Of a stretch of DNA of 6,846 nucleotides, positions 1-5,340 are shown in pieces (within the stretch, counting starts at the first letter, position 1; the number at the start of each line of letters is the position of its first letter). A program made the position numbers and the translations under genes. The DNA comes from Phycisphaeraceae bacterium (GTDB lineage Bacteria; Planctomycetota; Phycisphaerae; Phycisphaerales; Phycisphaeraceae): NCBI GenBank assembly GCA_016763955.1, contig JAESSU010000197.1, positions 1 to 6,846 on the forward strand, in the 5' to 3' direction. The notes under the pieces are model-generated. The model was not told the origin of the DNA, did not search any database, and saw only the letters and a program-made list of their open reading frames with translations.

Positions 1-97
1 ATCCTCATTTCAAATCATTCAAAGATCAGACAGTATAAAGACACAAGCGATACAGAACAAGGTCGCTATGACTTGCCCACCCCTAACGCGATCACAT

Positions 98-520
98 CTA
101 GCCAAAAGGATCATACAAAAGTTCAATCGATGGCGCGTTAGATGGATCATAAGGTAGCTGCTGACCGCGGCCAAGTCGTGAATCAAACCGCTCAATTGGC
201 AAATTCAATATGCCCTGGATTGCTGCATATTCATCACGCAAAAGCTTTTTGATATCGACCCCCATAAAGACCTCAGGCAAGTCCGTAAACTTACTTTGAG
301 CCGTTAGCCAAACTGCCCGAACACCTCTAGGGTTCCCTCGCCTAACATGCTCTAACACCACAGCACATTGAATTAAACCTTGATAAAACAACTTCCGAGG
401 CCTGCAAGCCATCACCCAGACATCTTCCCACGTTTCATGAGCATCAAACCACTCCTGCTCATTAAACAGTCGCAGGCCCTCGTGAAAAATGGCAGCTTCG
501 TCAAAGGTTTCGTCTTGCAT
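98..520 (-). CDS. DUF309 family protein
   Basis: This encodes a small soluble protein of about 140 residues that matches the DUF309 family, whose biochemical function is not established. Visible family features, counted from the ATG at 520, are a leading F-x-E-G-x-x-L-F-N segment (residues 12-20), the signature AHETWEDVW (27-35), R-K-L-F-Y-Q-G-L-I-Q (42-51) and H-x-R-R-G-N-x-x-G-V (58-67). These are the usual conserved helices of the all-alpha fold. There is no signal peptide or membrane segment. The start is uncertain. The frame stays open to a TTG at 550, adding ten residues, but neither start has a convincing Shine-Dalgarno sequence. I chose the ATG because the family homology begins just after it. 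It is the last of three same-strand genes and may be co-transcribed with the acetyltransferase, although a GC-rich hairpin lies between them. The family call is from remembered motifs. Confidence 0.82.
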   Translation of the reverse strand: MQDETFDEAAIFHEGLRLFNEQEWFDAHETWEDVWVMACRPRKLFYQGLIQCAVVLEHVRRGNPRGVRAVWLTAQSKFTDLPEVFMGVDIKKLLRDEYAAIQGILNLPIERFDSRLGRGQQLPYDPSNAPSIELLYDPFG

Positions 521-588
521 AATTAGGTCAACAAAATAACGCCCATGCAACCGTCATGGTCATTGCCCAGCTAGGATACAATAGGACA

Positions 589-628
589 CCCCCCCGGTTC
601 ACTGACACCCACAAAAACTTCCGGGGGG
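589..628. repeat. GC-rich inverted repeat between acetyltransferase and DUF309 genes
   Basis: CCCCCCGG (590-597) is the perfect reverse complement of CCGGGGGG (621-628), with a 23-base spacer. A second G-run, 634-638, adjoins the acetyltransferase stop codon. On the minus strand this could fold as a hairpin just after the acetyltransferase. It lacks a following U-run, so it is not a standard intrinsic terminator. It could reduce read-through into the DUF309 gene or stabilise the upstream mRNA end. Function is inference only. Confidence 0.5.
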
Positions 629-638
629 CCGGCGGGGG

Positions 639-1154
639 TTAATCGTCGGTTTTCATTTGGCGGTAGAGGTCCAGATAGAATTCAAGAAGTTCTTTACCTT
701 GGATTGATTTGCTTCGAGTGTGTTGAAAGCCGAATCGATCAAAGAGGCCGATCACTGATTCAGTGTCGAATCGAGTATCTAAAACCACTTTGAGAAACTT
801 GTGAATTTTGCAATGCTCTAGTGCGTGTTCAAGTAAGCGAGCACCAATGTTGGTGTTTTGCCATGCTTTATCAACACGCAGGCGACGAACTTCGCCAGCA
901 TGTCCATCCTGCTCATGAAAGCACCCAATCATCCCAAGGACTTTGTCATCGAGTTCAGCAACCCAGAAATGATTGCTGTCTTCGCTAAAGTAAGCTTCTT
1001 GAATATTGTCAATGTCCGCCCCTGTATCATTGGCAGCAATCTGGCCGGTCAATAACCCATCGGTGTATAAGCGTGCTACCGATAGCTGGTCATTCGTGTG
1101 GTAAGTACGAACGATGAGGTTTTCAACTTCTATATGATCCTGCATTGACTGCAT
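639..1154 (-). CDS. GNAT family N-acetyltransferase
   Basis: This encodes a 171-residue cytoplasmic protein with the single-domain GNAT fold, which transfers an acetyl group from acetyl-CoA to an amine. The substrate cannot be read from the sequence. Supporting features are the beta4 strand F-W-V-A-E-L-D-D-K-V-L-G-M-I-G (63-77), the E-V-R-R-L-R-V beta-strand (88-94) leading into the pyrophosphate-binding loop W-Q-N-T-N-I-G-A-R-L-L (98-108), and the late V-V-L-D-T then G-L-F-D-R-F-G-F motif (123-143). The first glycine of the usual Q/R-x-x-G-x-G/A loop is Asn102 here, while Gly104 is kept. The ATG at 1154 has an upstream AGGA about ten bases away. A second ATG three codons in is possible. The gene lies 58 bp after the metallophosphoesterase on the same strand, so co-transcription is plausible. 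The upstream stretch 1155-1212 shows no clear promoter. Confidence 0.9.
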   Translation of the reverse strand: MQSMQDHIEVENLIVRTYHTNDQLSVARLYTDGLLTGQIAANDTGADIDNIQEAYFSEDSNHFWVAELDDKVLGMIGCFHEQDGHAGEVRRLRVDKAWQNTNIGARLLEHALEHCKIHKFLKVVLDTRFDTESVIGLFDRFGFQHTRSKSIQGKELLEFYLDLYRQMKTDD

Positions 1155-1212
1155 TAAATAATGGTCCTGTCGCGTTAGTTAAGTCTTGCCCGGAATTTCC
1201 CGCATGGGTATT

Positions 1213-1737
1213 TTAACAGCTTTTGTCGATTGGGAAAAATGTTAACTGGTCATTTTCTGTATCCAACAATGCTACGGTATAAGATCCGGCCCGATATAAG
1301 GCTCCAGGATTGATGACCCGCGTCTGTCCCACACGGTCGTCTTTTACCATATGTGTATGCCCATGACAGAGATAGCGAACCTGATCCTGTAACGGCCCAT
1401 CAAAAGCAGACGACTGATCGCCATGAAAATAAACCATGACACTACCGTCATTTAATTGTAGCCGCCCCACCGGATGATCGACCACAATTCCTAATTCCGT
1501 AGCATAACGAGTCAAATCACTCACGTCCCAATCCACATTCCCAAAAACTAAATTCACCGGCACAGTCTCCCCCGGCTTCTCAGGATGCCCAACCAATAAA
1601 GCATCAATCACCTCAGGACTGCCCACATCACCAAGATAAATGAGCCGACGAGCACCCTCACGCACCAGCAACGCCGATGCATCAGAAGTAATTTTACCCC
1701 GCCCGTGAGCATCAGATAGAAGGCCGATTTTTGCCAA
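1213..1737 (-). CDS. YfcE/MJ0936-type metallophosphoesterase
   Basis: This encodes a 174-residue calcineurin-like phosphoesterase of the small YfcE/MJ0936 group, binuclear metal enzymes that hydrolyse phosphodiester bonds. The physiological substrate is unknown. The whole metal-binding set is visible: D9 and H11 in S-D-A-H-G, D37 in G-D-V-G, N67 in F-G-N-V-D-W, H105 in Y-F-H-G-D, H127 and H129 in G-H-T-H, and the following I-N-P-G motif (142-145). The length is normal for the family and there is no signal peptide. The start is TTG at 1737. The first metal motif begins only eight residues in, no upstream ATG fits, and AGGG sits seven bases before the TTG. It is the first gene of the minus-strand group and is divergent from trpC, with a small inverted repeat in its leader. 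The enzyme class is secure, the substrate is not. Confidence 0.93.
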   Translation of the reverse strand: MAKIGLLSDAHGRGKITSDASALLVREGARRLIYLGDVGSPEVIDALLVGHPEKPGETVPVNLVFGNVDWDVSDLTRYATELGIVVDHPVGRLQLNDGSVMVYFHGDQSSAFDGPLQDQVRYLCHGHTHMVKDDRVGQTRVINPGALYRAGSYTVALLDTENDQLTFFPIDKSC

Positions 1738-1756
1738 GTTATTGCCCTATCAAACT

Positions 1757-1776
1757 TTAGACTCAAAATAGTCTAA
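1757..1776. repeat. 7-bp inverted repeat in the metallophosphoesterase leader
   Basis: TTAGACT (1757-1763) and AGTCTAA (1770-1776) are perfect inverted copies around a 6-base spacer. The element starts 19 bases upstream of the TTG start of the metallophosphoesterase and lies in the divergent intergenic region shared with trpC. It could be a protein-binding dyad or a short leader hairpin. At this length, chance is also possible. Confidence 0.4.
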
Positions 1777-1878
1777 TGATAAATTCACCTAAACGCTCAA
1801 ATAACTTTAAGCGATACGCTCATCCATCAAAATGTTAAAATATTGACTTTCCCGACCATAAACAGGATCGTAAGTCGT

Positions 1879-2691
1879 ATGGCTGACATCTTAGCAAACA
1901 TAATCGACCGTAAGCGACAAGATTTATTGGACCTGCAAAAAAAGGTTAGTTTTGACACTTTAACCCATCAAATTGCGGATGCCCGACCCGTTCGAGACTT
2001 CTATCTAGCAATGACTCAGCCCAAGGGACAATTATGCGTCCTCTCAGAAGTCAAAAAAGCCAGCCCCTCAGCAGGTCTCATCCGCGAAGACTTTGATGCA
2101 GTCGCTATTGCCAAAGCATATGCAGCAAATGGTGCTAGCGCCATTAGCTGTCTCACCGACGAGCCGTTCTTCCAAGGCTCACTTGCCTATCTATCAGCCA
2201 TTAGCAAAGCAGTTGATTTACCTGTGATGCGCAAAGATTTTATCATTGACCCGTACCAAATCTATGAAGCTCGCGCAGCGGGTGCTGATGCACTATTGCT
2301 CATCGCTGAGTGCTTATCACCCCAAGCACTTTACAGCCTACATAAACTCACCGGCGAGTTGGACATGAGTTGCCTACTCGAAATTTTCGACCCGGCTAAT
2401 CTGGATATCGCCCAACAAGTCATCGCTGACCAGCCGCAAACCCCCACACTTTTGGGCATCAACAACCGCGACCTCAAAGCCATGGTCACGCACTTGGATC
2501 ACACGCTAAACCTCGTGCCCAAAATCCACAACCTAGATATTCTCGTCAGTGAGTCGGGCATTAAAACCGGCGAAGATGTCCGCCGCCTGCGCTCCAATGG
2601 CATCCACCGAATCCTCATCGGCGAACACCTCATGCGCCAACCCGACCCCGGCAAAGCACTGGCTAAATTAATCGCCGATTCAGAAATCTAA
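1879..2691 (+). CDS. trpC: Indole-3-glycerol-phosphate synthase
   Basis: This encodes a 270-residue TIM-barrel enzyme that closes the ring of carboxyphenylaminodeoxyribulose phosphate to give indole-3-glycerol phosphate, a late step of tryptophan synthesis in the cytoplasm. The family motifs appear in order: S-E-V-K-K-A-S-P-S-A-G (56-66, with E57 and K59), L-T-D-E-x-x-F-x-G (92-100), M-R-K-D-F-I-I-D-P-Y-Q (117-127, catalytic lysine K119), L-L-E-I (166-169, E168), G-I-N-N-R-D-L (193-199) and V-S-E-S-G-I (223-228), then I-L-I-G-E for phosphate binding. No key residue is missing. The ATG at 1879 is chosen because AGGA lies 11 bases upstream and homologues begin at the residues A-D-I-L. A TTG at 1843 would add 12 unlike residues. 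The gene stands alone here, without other trp genes, and is followed by a strong terminator. Confidence 0.97.
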   Translation: MADILANIIDRKRQDLLDLQKKVSFDTLTHQIADARPVRDFYLAMTQPKGQLCVLSEVKKASPSAGLIREDFDAVAIAKAYAANGASAISCLTDEPFFQGSLAYLSAISKAVDLPVMRKDFIIDPYQIYEARAAGADALLLIAECLSPQALYSLHKLTGELDMSCLLEIFDPANLDIAQQVIADQPQTPTLLGINNRDLKAMVTHLDHTLNLVPKIHNLDILVSESGIKTGEDVRRLRSNGIHRILIGEHLMRQPDPGKALAKLIADSEI

Positions 2692-2709
2692 TCAACACCC
2701 TGCCATCGA

Positions 2710-2784
2710 ATGACTCCAAACACTCACGGAAACTGGATCGACCCCAAACGTTTTTCAGATCAACAAGAACGCCAGTGGCTGTGA
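2710..2784 (+). CDS. Possible 24-codon mini-ORF or gene remnant after trpC
   Basis: An ATG at 2710 opens a 24-codon frame ending in TGA, only 18 bases after the trpC stop and in the same frame as trpC. The peptide is hydrophilic (begins MTPNTHGNWIDP, ends ERQWL), with no membrane segment and no recognisable family. There is no Shine-Dalgarno sequence before the ATG. It ends exactly where the three-hairpin block starts. It might be the 5' stub of a lost downstream operon gene, a small peptide, or chance. I favour remnant or chance. Confidence 0.15.
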   Translation: MTPNTHGNWIDPKRFSDQQERQWL

Positions 2785-2890
2785 GTTGGGTTAACTAGAT
2801 CCTTGTGAATCCAACCGTAGTGTATGCATTGAGCAATAGCTGCGATGCGGTGCATCACTGACCCGTGCCACAAGAGTGGCAGGGTTTTTT
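2785..2890 (+). ncRNA. Candidate structured RNA: three adjacent hairpins ending in a terminator
   Basis: Three stems are packed almost without gaps. Hairpin 1 pairs GTTGGGTT (2785-2792) with AATCCAAC (2808-2815), with one G-U pair. Hairpin 2 pairs AGTG (2819-2822) with CACT (2856-2859) and, after one bulged base, ATGCATTG (2824-2831) with CGGTGCAT (2848-2855), including two G-U pairs. Hairpin 3 is the terminator at 2861-2890. A shorter competing stem, GATGC-ggt-GCATC (2844-2856), overlaps hairpin 2. The block lies downstream of trpC with no plus-strand gene following, so it cannot be a leader of a downstream gene. It may be a structured trpC 3' UTR, a 3'-derived small RNA or an independent small RNA. 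It matches no RNA family I recognise, and no separate promoter is evident. Confidence 0.3.
2861..2890 (+). terminator. Rho-independent terminator downstream of trpC
   Basis: TGCCAC (2866-2871) pairs with GTGGCA (2876-2881) around the tetraloop AAGA. The stem continues through CCC (2862-2864) and GGG (2882-2884) with a single bulged G (2865), and is followed directly by six T residues (2885-2890). Stem and T-run orientation act on plus-strand transcripts, so it should end trpC transcription about 170 bases after the stop codon and shield the convergent pseudopilin gene. Confidence 0.87.
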
Positions 2891-3069
2891 GAGACGCTAC
2901 GATTGGTTTGATGATGCTCTAAACAGCAGGTTGCATGAGTAAACAAAATTAACCGCAGCGGCAAGCAATTAAAAAGAACATCATAAATTATTCAAACTAA
3001 ACCCACAGGCCGCAATACCATTTCACGTCCCCCCCGTTTCGTTACCTCAGATCGCTGTTTTATAAAATC

Positions 3070-3822
3070 TCAATCCCCACGATAGCCGAGTACGAAATAG
3101 GTACCCGTCACCCTGAAAGTACGAACCATGTTATCGATACTAGCCCACTGGACATGACCATCTACAAAGCCATTGTTGCCCCCCGCATAGGAATGGTTGT
3201 ATTTACTCTTGCGAACTTCCACACTCTCGGCGGGACGATCAAGAAGGTAGTCGTTAAACAGAATATCCCTACTGGGTTCGACACCGACTTCGTCGATGAT
3301 TTTGATTTCCCTGTGTCCGTTTTGAAACGTGCCTGATATACCGTCCACAGCAGCCGATCCGGGGATGGCAGCGTGGTAGCCATAATAGCCATAAGAAAGC
3401 CTGTAACGGCCAAGGTTGCTGATATCTCCATATGTTCCAAAGCCTGGCCCCTTTTCCGGACAGGCCAGGATCGGTGGAAGCGTAGCAGTCGCTGGTCCCA
3501 ATTTCAGGTAATCGGCAAAGATAGGATAGGTCTTGGCAAGGTTGATTAAGTTCGGAAAACGCATATCCGACTTACTGGGGCTGCTGGTTCCTTGGTACAC
3601 GGGAATGGTGTACTGCTTGGAATCCGCAGCATAGGCGGCCACTGTGATATTCAGTTGCCGCATCGAAGAGGCGCATTGAATCCGCATTGCCGAACGTCGC
3701 GCCCCACGCAACGCTGGCAGCAGGATCGCGATGAGCAATGCAATAATTGATATTACAACCAGAAGCTCAATGAGCGTAAAAGCTTTTTTGAGATGATTGG
3801 TGCCTGTGATTCTCGTAAACAT
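3070..3822 (-). CDS. Pseudopilin-like protein with prepilin N-terminus and C-terminal H-Xn-DG motif
   Basis: This encodes a 250-residue protein with a class III prepilin signal: a short basic leader, a predicted peptidase cut between A14 and F15, the F-T-L-I-E-L-L-V-V start of the mature helix with Glu at position +5 (E19), and a hydrophobic helix to about residue 37. The body has an A-C-P-E-K element (120-124) and a C-terminal H210...D221-G222-H223-V motif, typical of the planctomycete/Lentisphaera 'prepilin-type N-terminal domain plus H-X9-DG' proteins. It is probably inserted in the inner membrane, or assembled into a type II secretion or type IV pilus-like fibre, after cleavage. No pilus or secretion genes are adjacent. 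Alanine replaces the usual glycine before the cut, and the H-to-DG spacing is ten rather than nine. The ATG at 3822 is chosen for its Shine-Dalgarno AAAAGGA. A longer frame to 3924 would put 34 unlikely residues before the leader. Confidence 0.9.
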   Translation of the reverse strand: MFTRITGTNHLKKAFTLIELLVVISIIALLIAILLPALRGARRSAMRIQCASSMRQLNITVAAYAADSKQYTIPVYQGTSSPSKSDMRFPNLINLAKTYPIFADYLKLGPATATLPPILACPEKGPGFGTYGDISNLGRYRLSYGYYGYHAAIPGSAAVDGISGTFQNGHREIKIIDEVGVEPSRDILFNDYLLDRPAESVEVRKSKYNHSYAGGNNGFVDGHVQWASIDNMVRTFRVTGTYFVLGYRGD

Positions 3823-3830
3823 AAAAGTGT

Positions 3831-3837
3831 TCCTTTT
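3831..3837 (-). promoter_or_regulatory. Ribosome binding site deciding the pseudopilin start
   Basis: On the minus strand AAAAGGA lies eight bases before the ATG at 3822. It supports this start over the upstream in-frame ATG at 3924, and gives a prepilin leader of normal short length. Confidence 0.75.
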
Positions 3838-3989
3838 AAAAGTGGACGGCCAATAAAGACCATCAATGAGTCGTACCGATCTCTCTTCACACTGCACGGT
3901 CGATCTTTTCGTCATCACACGCAATTGCCATCTATGGCCTATCGATCAAACTCCCCGGCTCGCGAGTTTAAAAATCACTATTCATGCTT

Positions 3990-4031
3990 TTACGAAACAA
4001 GCCGTTCTTTTCAAAAATGCTTGTTTCGTAA
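3990..4031. repeat. 13-bp perfect inverted repeat downstream of the pseudopilin promoter
   Basis: TTACGAAACAAGC (3990-4002) and GCTTGTTTCGTAA (4019-4031) are exact reverse complements separated by 16 bases. A 13-bp perfect dyad is unlikely by chance in so short a region. It lies about 20 to 60 bases downstream of the predicted pseudopilin transcription start, inside the untranslated leader. It could be an operator for a dimeric repressor or a leader hairpin. No T-run follows either arm, so it is not an intrinsic terminator. Its half-sites resemble those of the repeat at 4121-4151. Confidence 0.75.
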
Positions 4032-4056
4032 TATTATGGCTTTAATTTATAATTAA

Positions 4057-4084
4057 ATTATATGCATCATAAATGTATTGGCAA
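4057..4084 (-). promoter_or_regulatory. Predicted sigma70-type promoter for the pseudopilin gene
   Basis: On the minus strand TTGCCA (4084-4079, five of six bases matching the -35 consensus) is followed after 16 bases by TATAAT (4062-4057, a perfect -10), in AT-rich DNA. Transcription would begin near 4050 and give an untranslated leader of roughly 230 bases before the pseudopilin ATG. The leader contains the 13-bp inverted repeat. This is a prediction from consensus matching only. Confidence 0.6.
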
Positions 4085-4120
4085 TAGACAAATCGTGCAA
4101 AATATTACCCTTTATTGATA

Positions 4121-4151
4121 TTGTTTGGTTTTAAAAATTGGAACCAAGCAA
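4121..4151. repeat. 10-bp inverted repeat upstream of the pseudopilin promoter
   Basis: TTGTTTGGTT (4121-4130) and AACCAAGCAA (4142-4151) are inverted copies with one mismatch, which would be a G-U pair in RNA, around an 11-base spacer. It sits about 37 to 67 bases upstream of the predicted -35 element. GGAACCAAGC (4140-4149) matches CGAAACAAGC (3993-4002) of the other repeat at eight of ten positions, which suggests a shared binding protein. Confidence 0.5.
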
Positions 4152-4180
4152 AAATGATCAACTTACTTTAGACGGGTAAC

Positions 4181-4234
4181 GTATCTTTGGGGGTCAGCCC
4201 TGCGTCGTCGAAAAGGTCAGACCCGTTTCGATAC
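4181..4234. repeat. Imperfect REP-like hairpin with GGTCAG/GACCC motifs
   Basis: GTATC (4181-4185) pairs with GATAC (4230-4234), GGGTC (4191-4195) with GACCC (4220-4224) and CCT (4199-4201) with AGG (4214-4216), separated by internal loops. GGTCAG also occurs as a direct repeat (4192-4197 and 4215-4220). The GGGTC...GACCC core recalls short palindromic repeats that are dispersed in many bacterial genomes, often with IS200-like REP-associated transposases. No transposase is present here. It could also be a leader structure of the downstream kinase. Confidence 0.4.
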
Positions 4235-4368
4235 CCCACCTGTGACAATAGCAAGCCTCAAATGTGGTCAATAAAGTGTATGTTTGTATTAAGTGAGCGT
4301 GCCAGATGGCTGATATGACACTATATGCGGCTTACTCGGTCAGAACTAGAGCTATTGTGCCACAAATC

Positions 4369-4374
4369 AAGGAG
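4369..4374 (+). promoter_or_regulatory. Ribosome binding site deciding the sensor kinase start
   Basis: AAGGAG lies six bases upstream of the ATG at 4381, an ideal Shine-Dalgarno arrangement. It favours this start over the in-frame ATG at 4306, which lacks such a site and would add 25 residues without any recognisable signal. Confidence 0.85.
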
Positions 4375-4380
4375 ATATTT

Positions 4381-5340
4381 ATGAGTGTTTTAAGAACCAT
4401 CATAGATAAGGTCGACCTGCGAATTTCCTTGAAACTGGCCGAACGTATCTGGTTTTTGCCAGTGTGCGTGGCGGTTTTGACAGTGGGAATGTTGTGTACC
4501 TGGCTAATTGTCTCGAAGGTCGATAGCACGATGGAAGCGGAGCTAGTTGTTCAGACACAATTAGTGACCAGTGCTGTGAACATAGACCGCGTCAAATCAC
4601 TTTCCGGCAGCGAAGCTGATCTTAATTCTCCGGCGTACCTACAGCTCAAGAAACAATTTGCACAAACTAAAAAAGCCAACCCCAAGTGCCGGTTCATTTA
4701 TCTCATAGGCCGCAAGCCTGATGGTGCAGTCTTCTTCTTCGTGGACAACGAGCCAGTCGGAGCTGAGAATGAATCGCCTGCTGGAATGCTTTACGACGAT
4801 GTGCCTAACGGCATTCGACAGGTATTCGACACTAAAAAAGCTAACACACACGGACCGTATACGGATCAATGGGGTACTTTCATAAGCGGCGTAGTGCCAA
4901 TTATAGACCGCAATACAGGCGAAACGATCGCAATATTATGCATGGACATAGATGCGAAAACATGGAAATGGGATGTCGCCGTTGCCTCTGCTTTGCCTGT
5001 CGGGCTTATGCTGACACTGCTAATCGTGCTTGTGTCGGGGATAACAATGGTAATCCATCTAGACAAAATAAATGTTTCAGTCAGACCGGTTCAGAGGCGT
5101 TTGATGGTTCCGCTGGCGGTTGTGCTACTGATGCTTGTTGGCGGGTTTGTAACGGTAATGGTAATCGACCAGCAGAAAGAACTTAACCAGTCCAGTCGGA
5201 GGAAAATGGAGGCGGTTTCATACGATTTGAAGGAGTCTATAAAAACACAGTCCCAACTACTATCTGCCCTAGAAAATGTTTTGCACTACGAAGTGGACCT
5301 TATCGATGCGTTAAAGCACGGGACAGAGAACGCCTGCTAG
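4381..5340 (+). CDS. Sensor histidine kinase, N-terminal part (before frameshift)
   Basis: This is the first 319 codons of a large membrane sensor kinase, ending at a premature TAG. In order it shows a short cytoplasmic start, a membrane helix (about 24-45), an extracytoplasmic PAS/Cache-like module (about 47-197), a second helix (about 203-226), a short basic loop, a third helix (about 241-262), and the first helix of another extracytoplasmic module. The first module carries R-F-I-Y-L-I-G (104-110), [10 protein letters not shown] (113-122), G-P-Y-T-D-x-W-G-T (158-166) and M-D-I-D (188-191), a pattern I know from other sensor kinases. The natural product continues one frame back from about 5313, and the last eight residues before the stop are out-of-frame sequence. 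Alone, this piece has no kinase domain and could not signal. The ligand is unknown. Confidence 0.85.
   Translation: MSVLRTIIDKVDLRISLKLAERIWFLPVCVAVLTVGMLCTWLIVSKVDSTMEAELVVQTQLVTSAVNIDRVKSLSGSEADLNSPAYLQLKKQFAQTKKANPKCRFIYLIGRKPDGAVFFFVDNEPVGAENESPAGMLYDDVPNGIRQVFDTKKANTHGPYTDQWGTFISGVVPIIDRNTGETIAILCMDIDAKTWKWDVAVASALPVGLMLTLLIVLVSGITMVIHLDKINVSVRPVQRRLMVPLAVVLLMLVGGFVTVMVIDQQKELNQSSRRKMEAVSYDLKESIKTQSQLLSALENVLHYEVDLIDALKHGTENAC
5187..5340 (+). other. Single -1 frameshift zone in the sensor kinase gene
   Basis: The frame of the N-terminal part and the frame of the rest of the gene are both open between 5187 and 5340, so the shift must lie here. The smoothest join is at 5310-5316 (GTTAAAG): D-A-L-K of the first frame runs into [11 protein letters not shown] of the second, which fits the helix leading into the second sensor module. 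One base, probably an A in the AAA run, seems to be missing. A tetramer A-AAG, known to allow -1 slippage in bacteria, is present, but no well-placed stimulatory structure is evident. Confidence 0.8.

Larger units (their letters stand above)
2692..3069. other. Intergenic region between convergent trpC and pseudopilin genes
   Basis: This region of 378 bases has no substantial gene. Its left part holds a 24-codon mini-ORF (2710-2784) and a block of three hairpins ending in an intrinsic terminator (2785-2890). From about 2891 to 3069 I see nothing I can support, apart from a short TTTTATAAAA palindrome near the pseudopilin stop codon. I found no clear terminator for the pseudopilin on the minus strand. 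Confidence 0.6.
3823..4380. other. Divergent intergenic region between pseudopilin and sensor kinase genes
   Basis: This 558-base region is AT-rich around 4030-4160 and has no convincing gene. It holds the predicted pseudopilin promoter (4057-4084), two inverted repeats flanking that promoter (3990-4031 and 4121-4151), an imperfect hairpin with GGTCAG repeats (4181-4234) and the kinase Shine-Dalgarno (4369-4374). Open frames at 3793-4056 and from 4306 on the plus strand look spurious. I could not find a convincing promoter for the kinase. Confidence 0.6.

Noticed and set aside
1..97. Possible feature at the left edge
   Set aside because: Only a weak 4-bp inverted match is visible and no reading frame or promoter can be supported.
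1843..1878. TTG start adding 12 residues to TrpC
   Set aside because: The ATG at 1879 has an upstream AGGA, and family proteins begin at the matching residues.
3162..3440. 92-codon minus-strand frame inside the pseudopilin gene
   Set aside because: It overlaps a well-supported gene in another frame on the same strand and shows no family features.
3823..3924. N-terminal extension of the pseudopilin to an ATG at 3924
   Set aside because: It would put 34 residues before the prepilin leader, and the ATG at 3822 has a good Shine-Dalgarno and gives a normal leader length.
3990..4031. 13-bp inverted repeat as an intrinsic terminator or an insertion sequence end
   Set aside because: No T-run follows either arm, the spacer is only 16 bases and no transposase or target duplication is visible.
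3793..4056. 87-codon plus-strand frame across the pseudopilin 5' end and leader
   Set aside because: It is antisense to the prepilin leader, spans the inverted repeat and the AT-rich promoter DNA, and has no recognisable protein features.
4306..4380. Earlier start for the kinase at 4306
   Set aside because: AAGGAG six bases before 4381 clearly marks the later start, and the extra 25 residues show no signal or conservation that I recognise.
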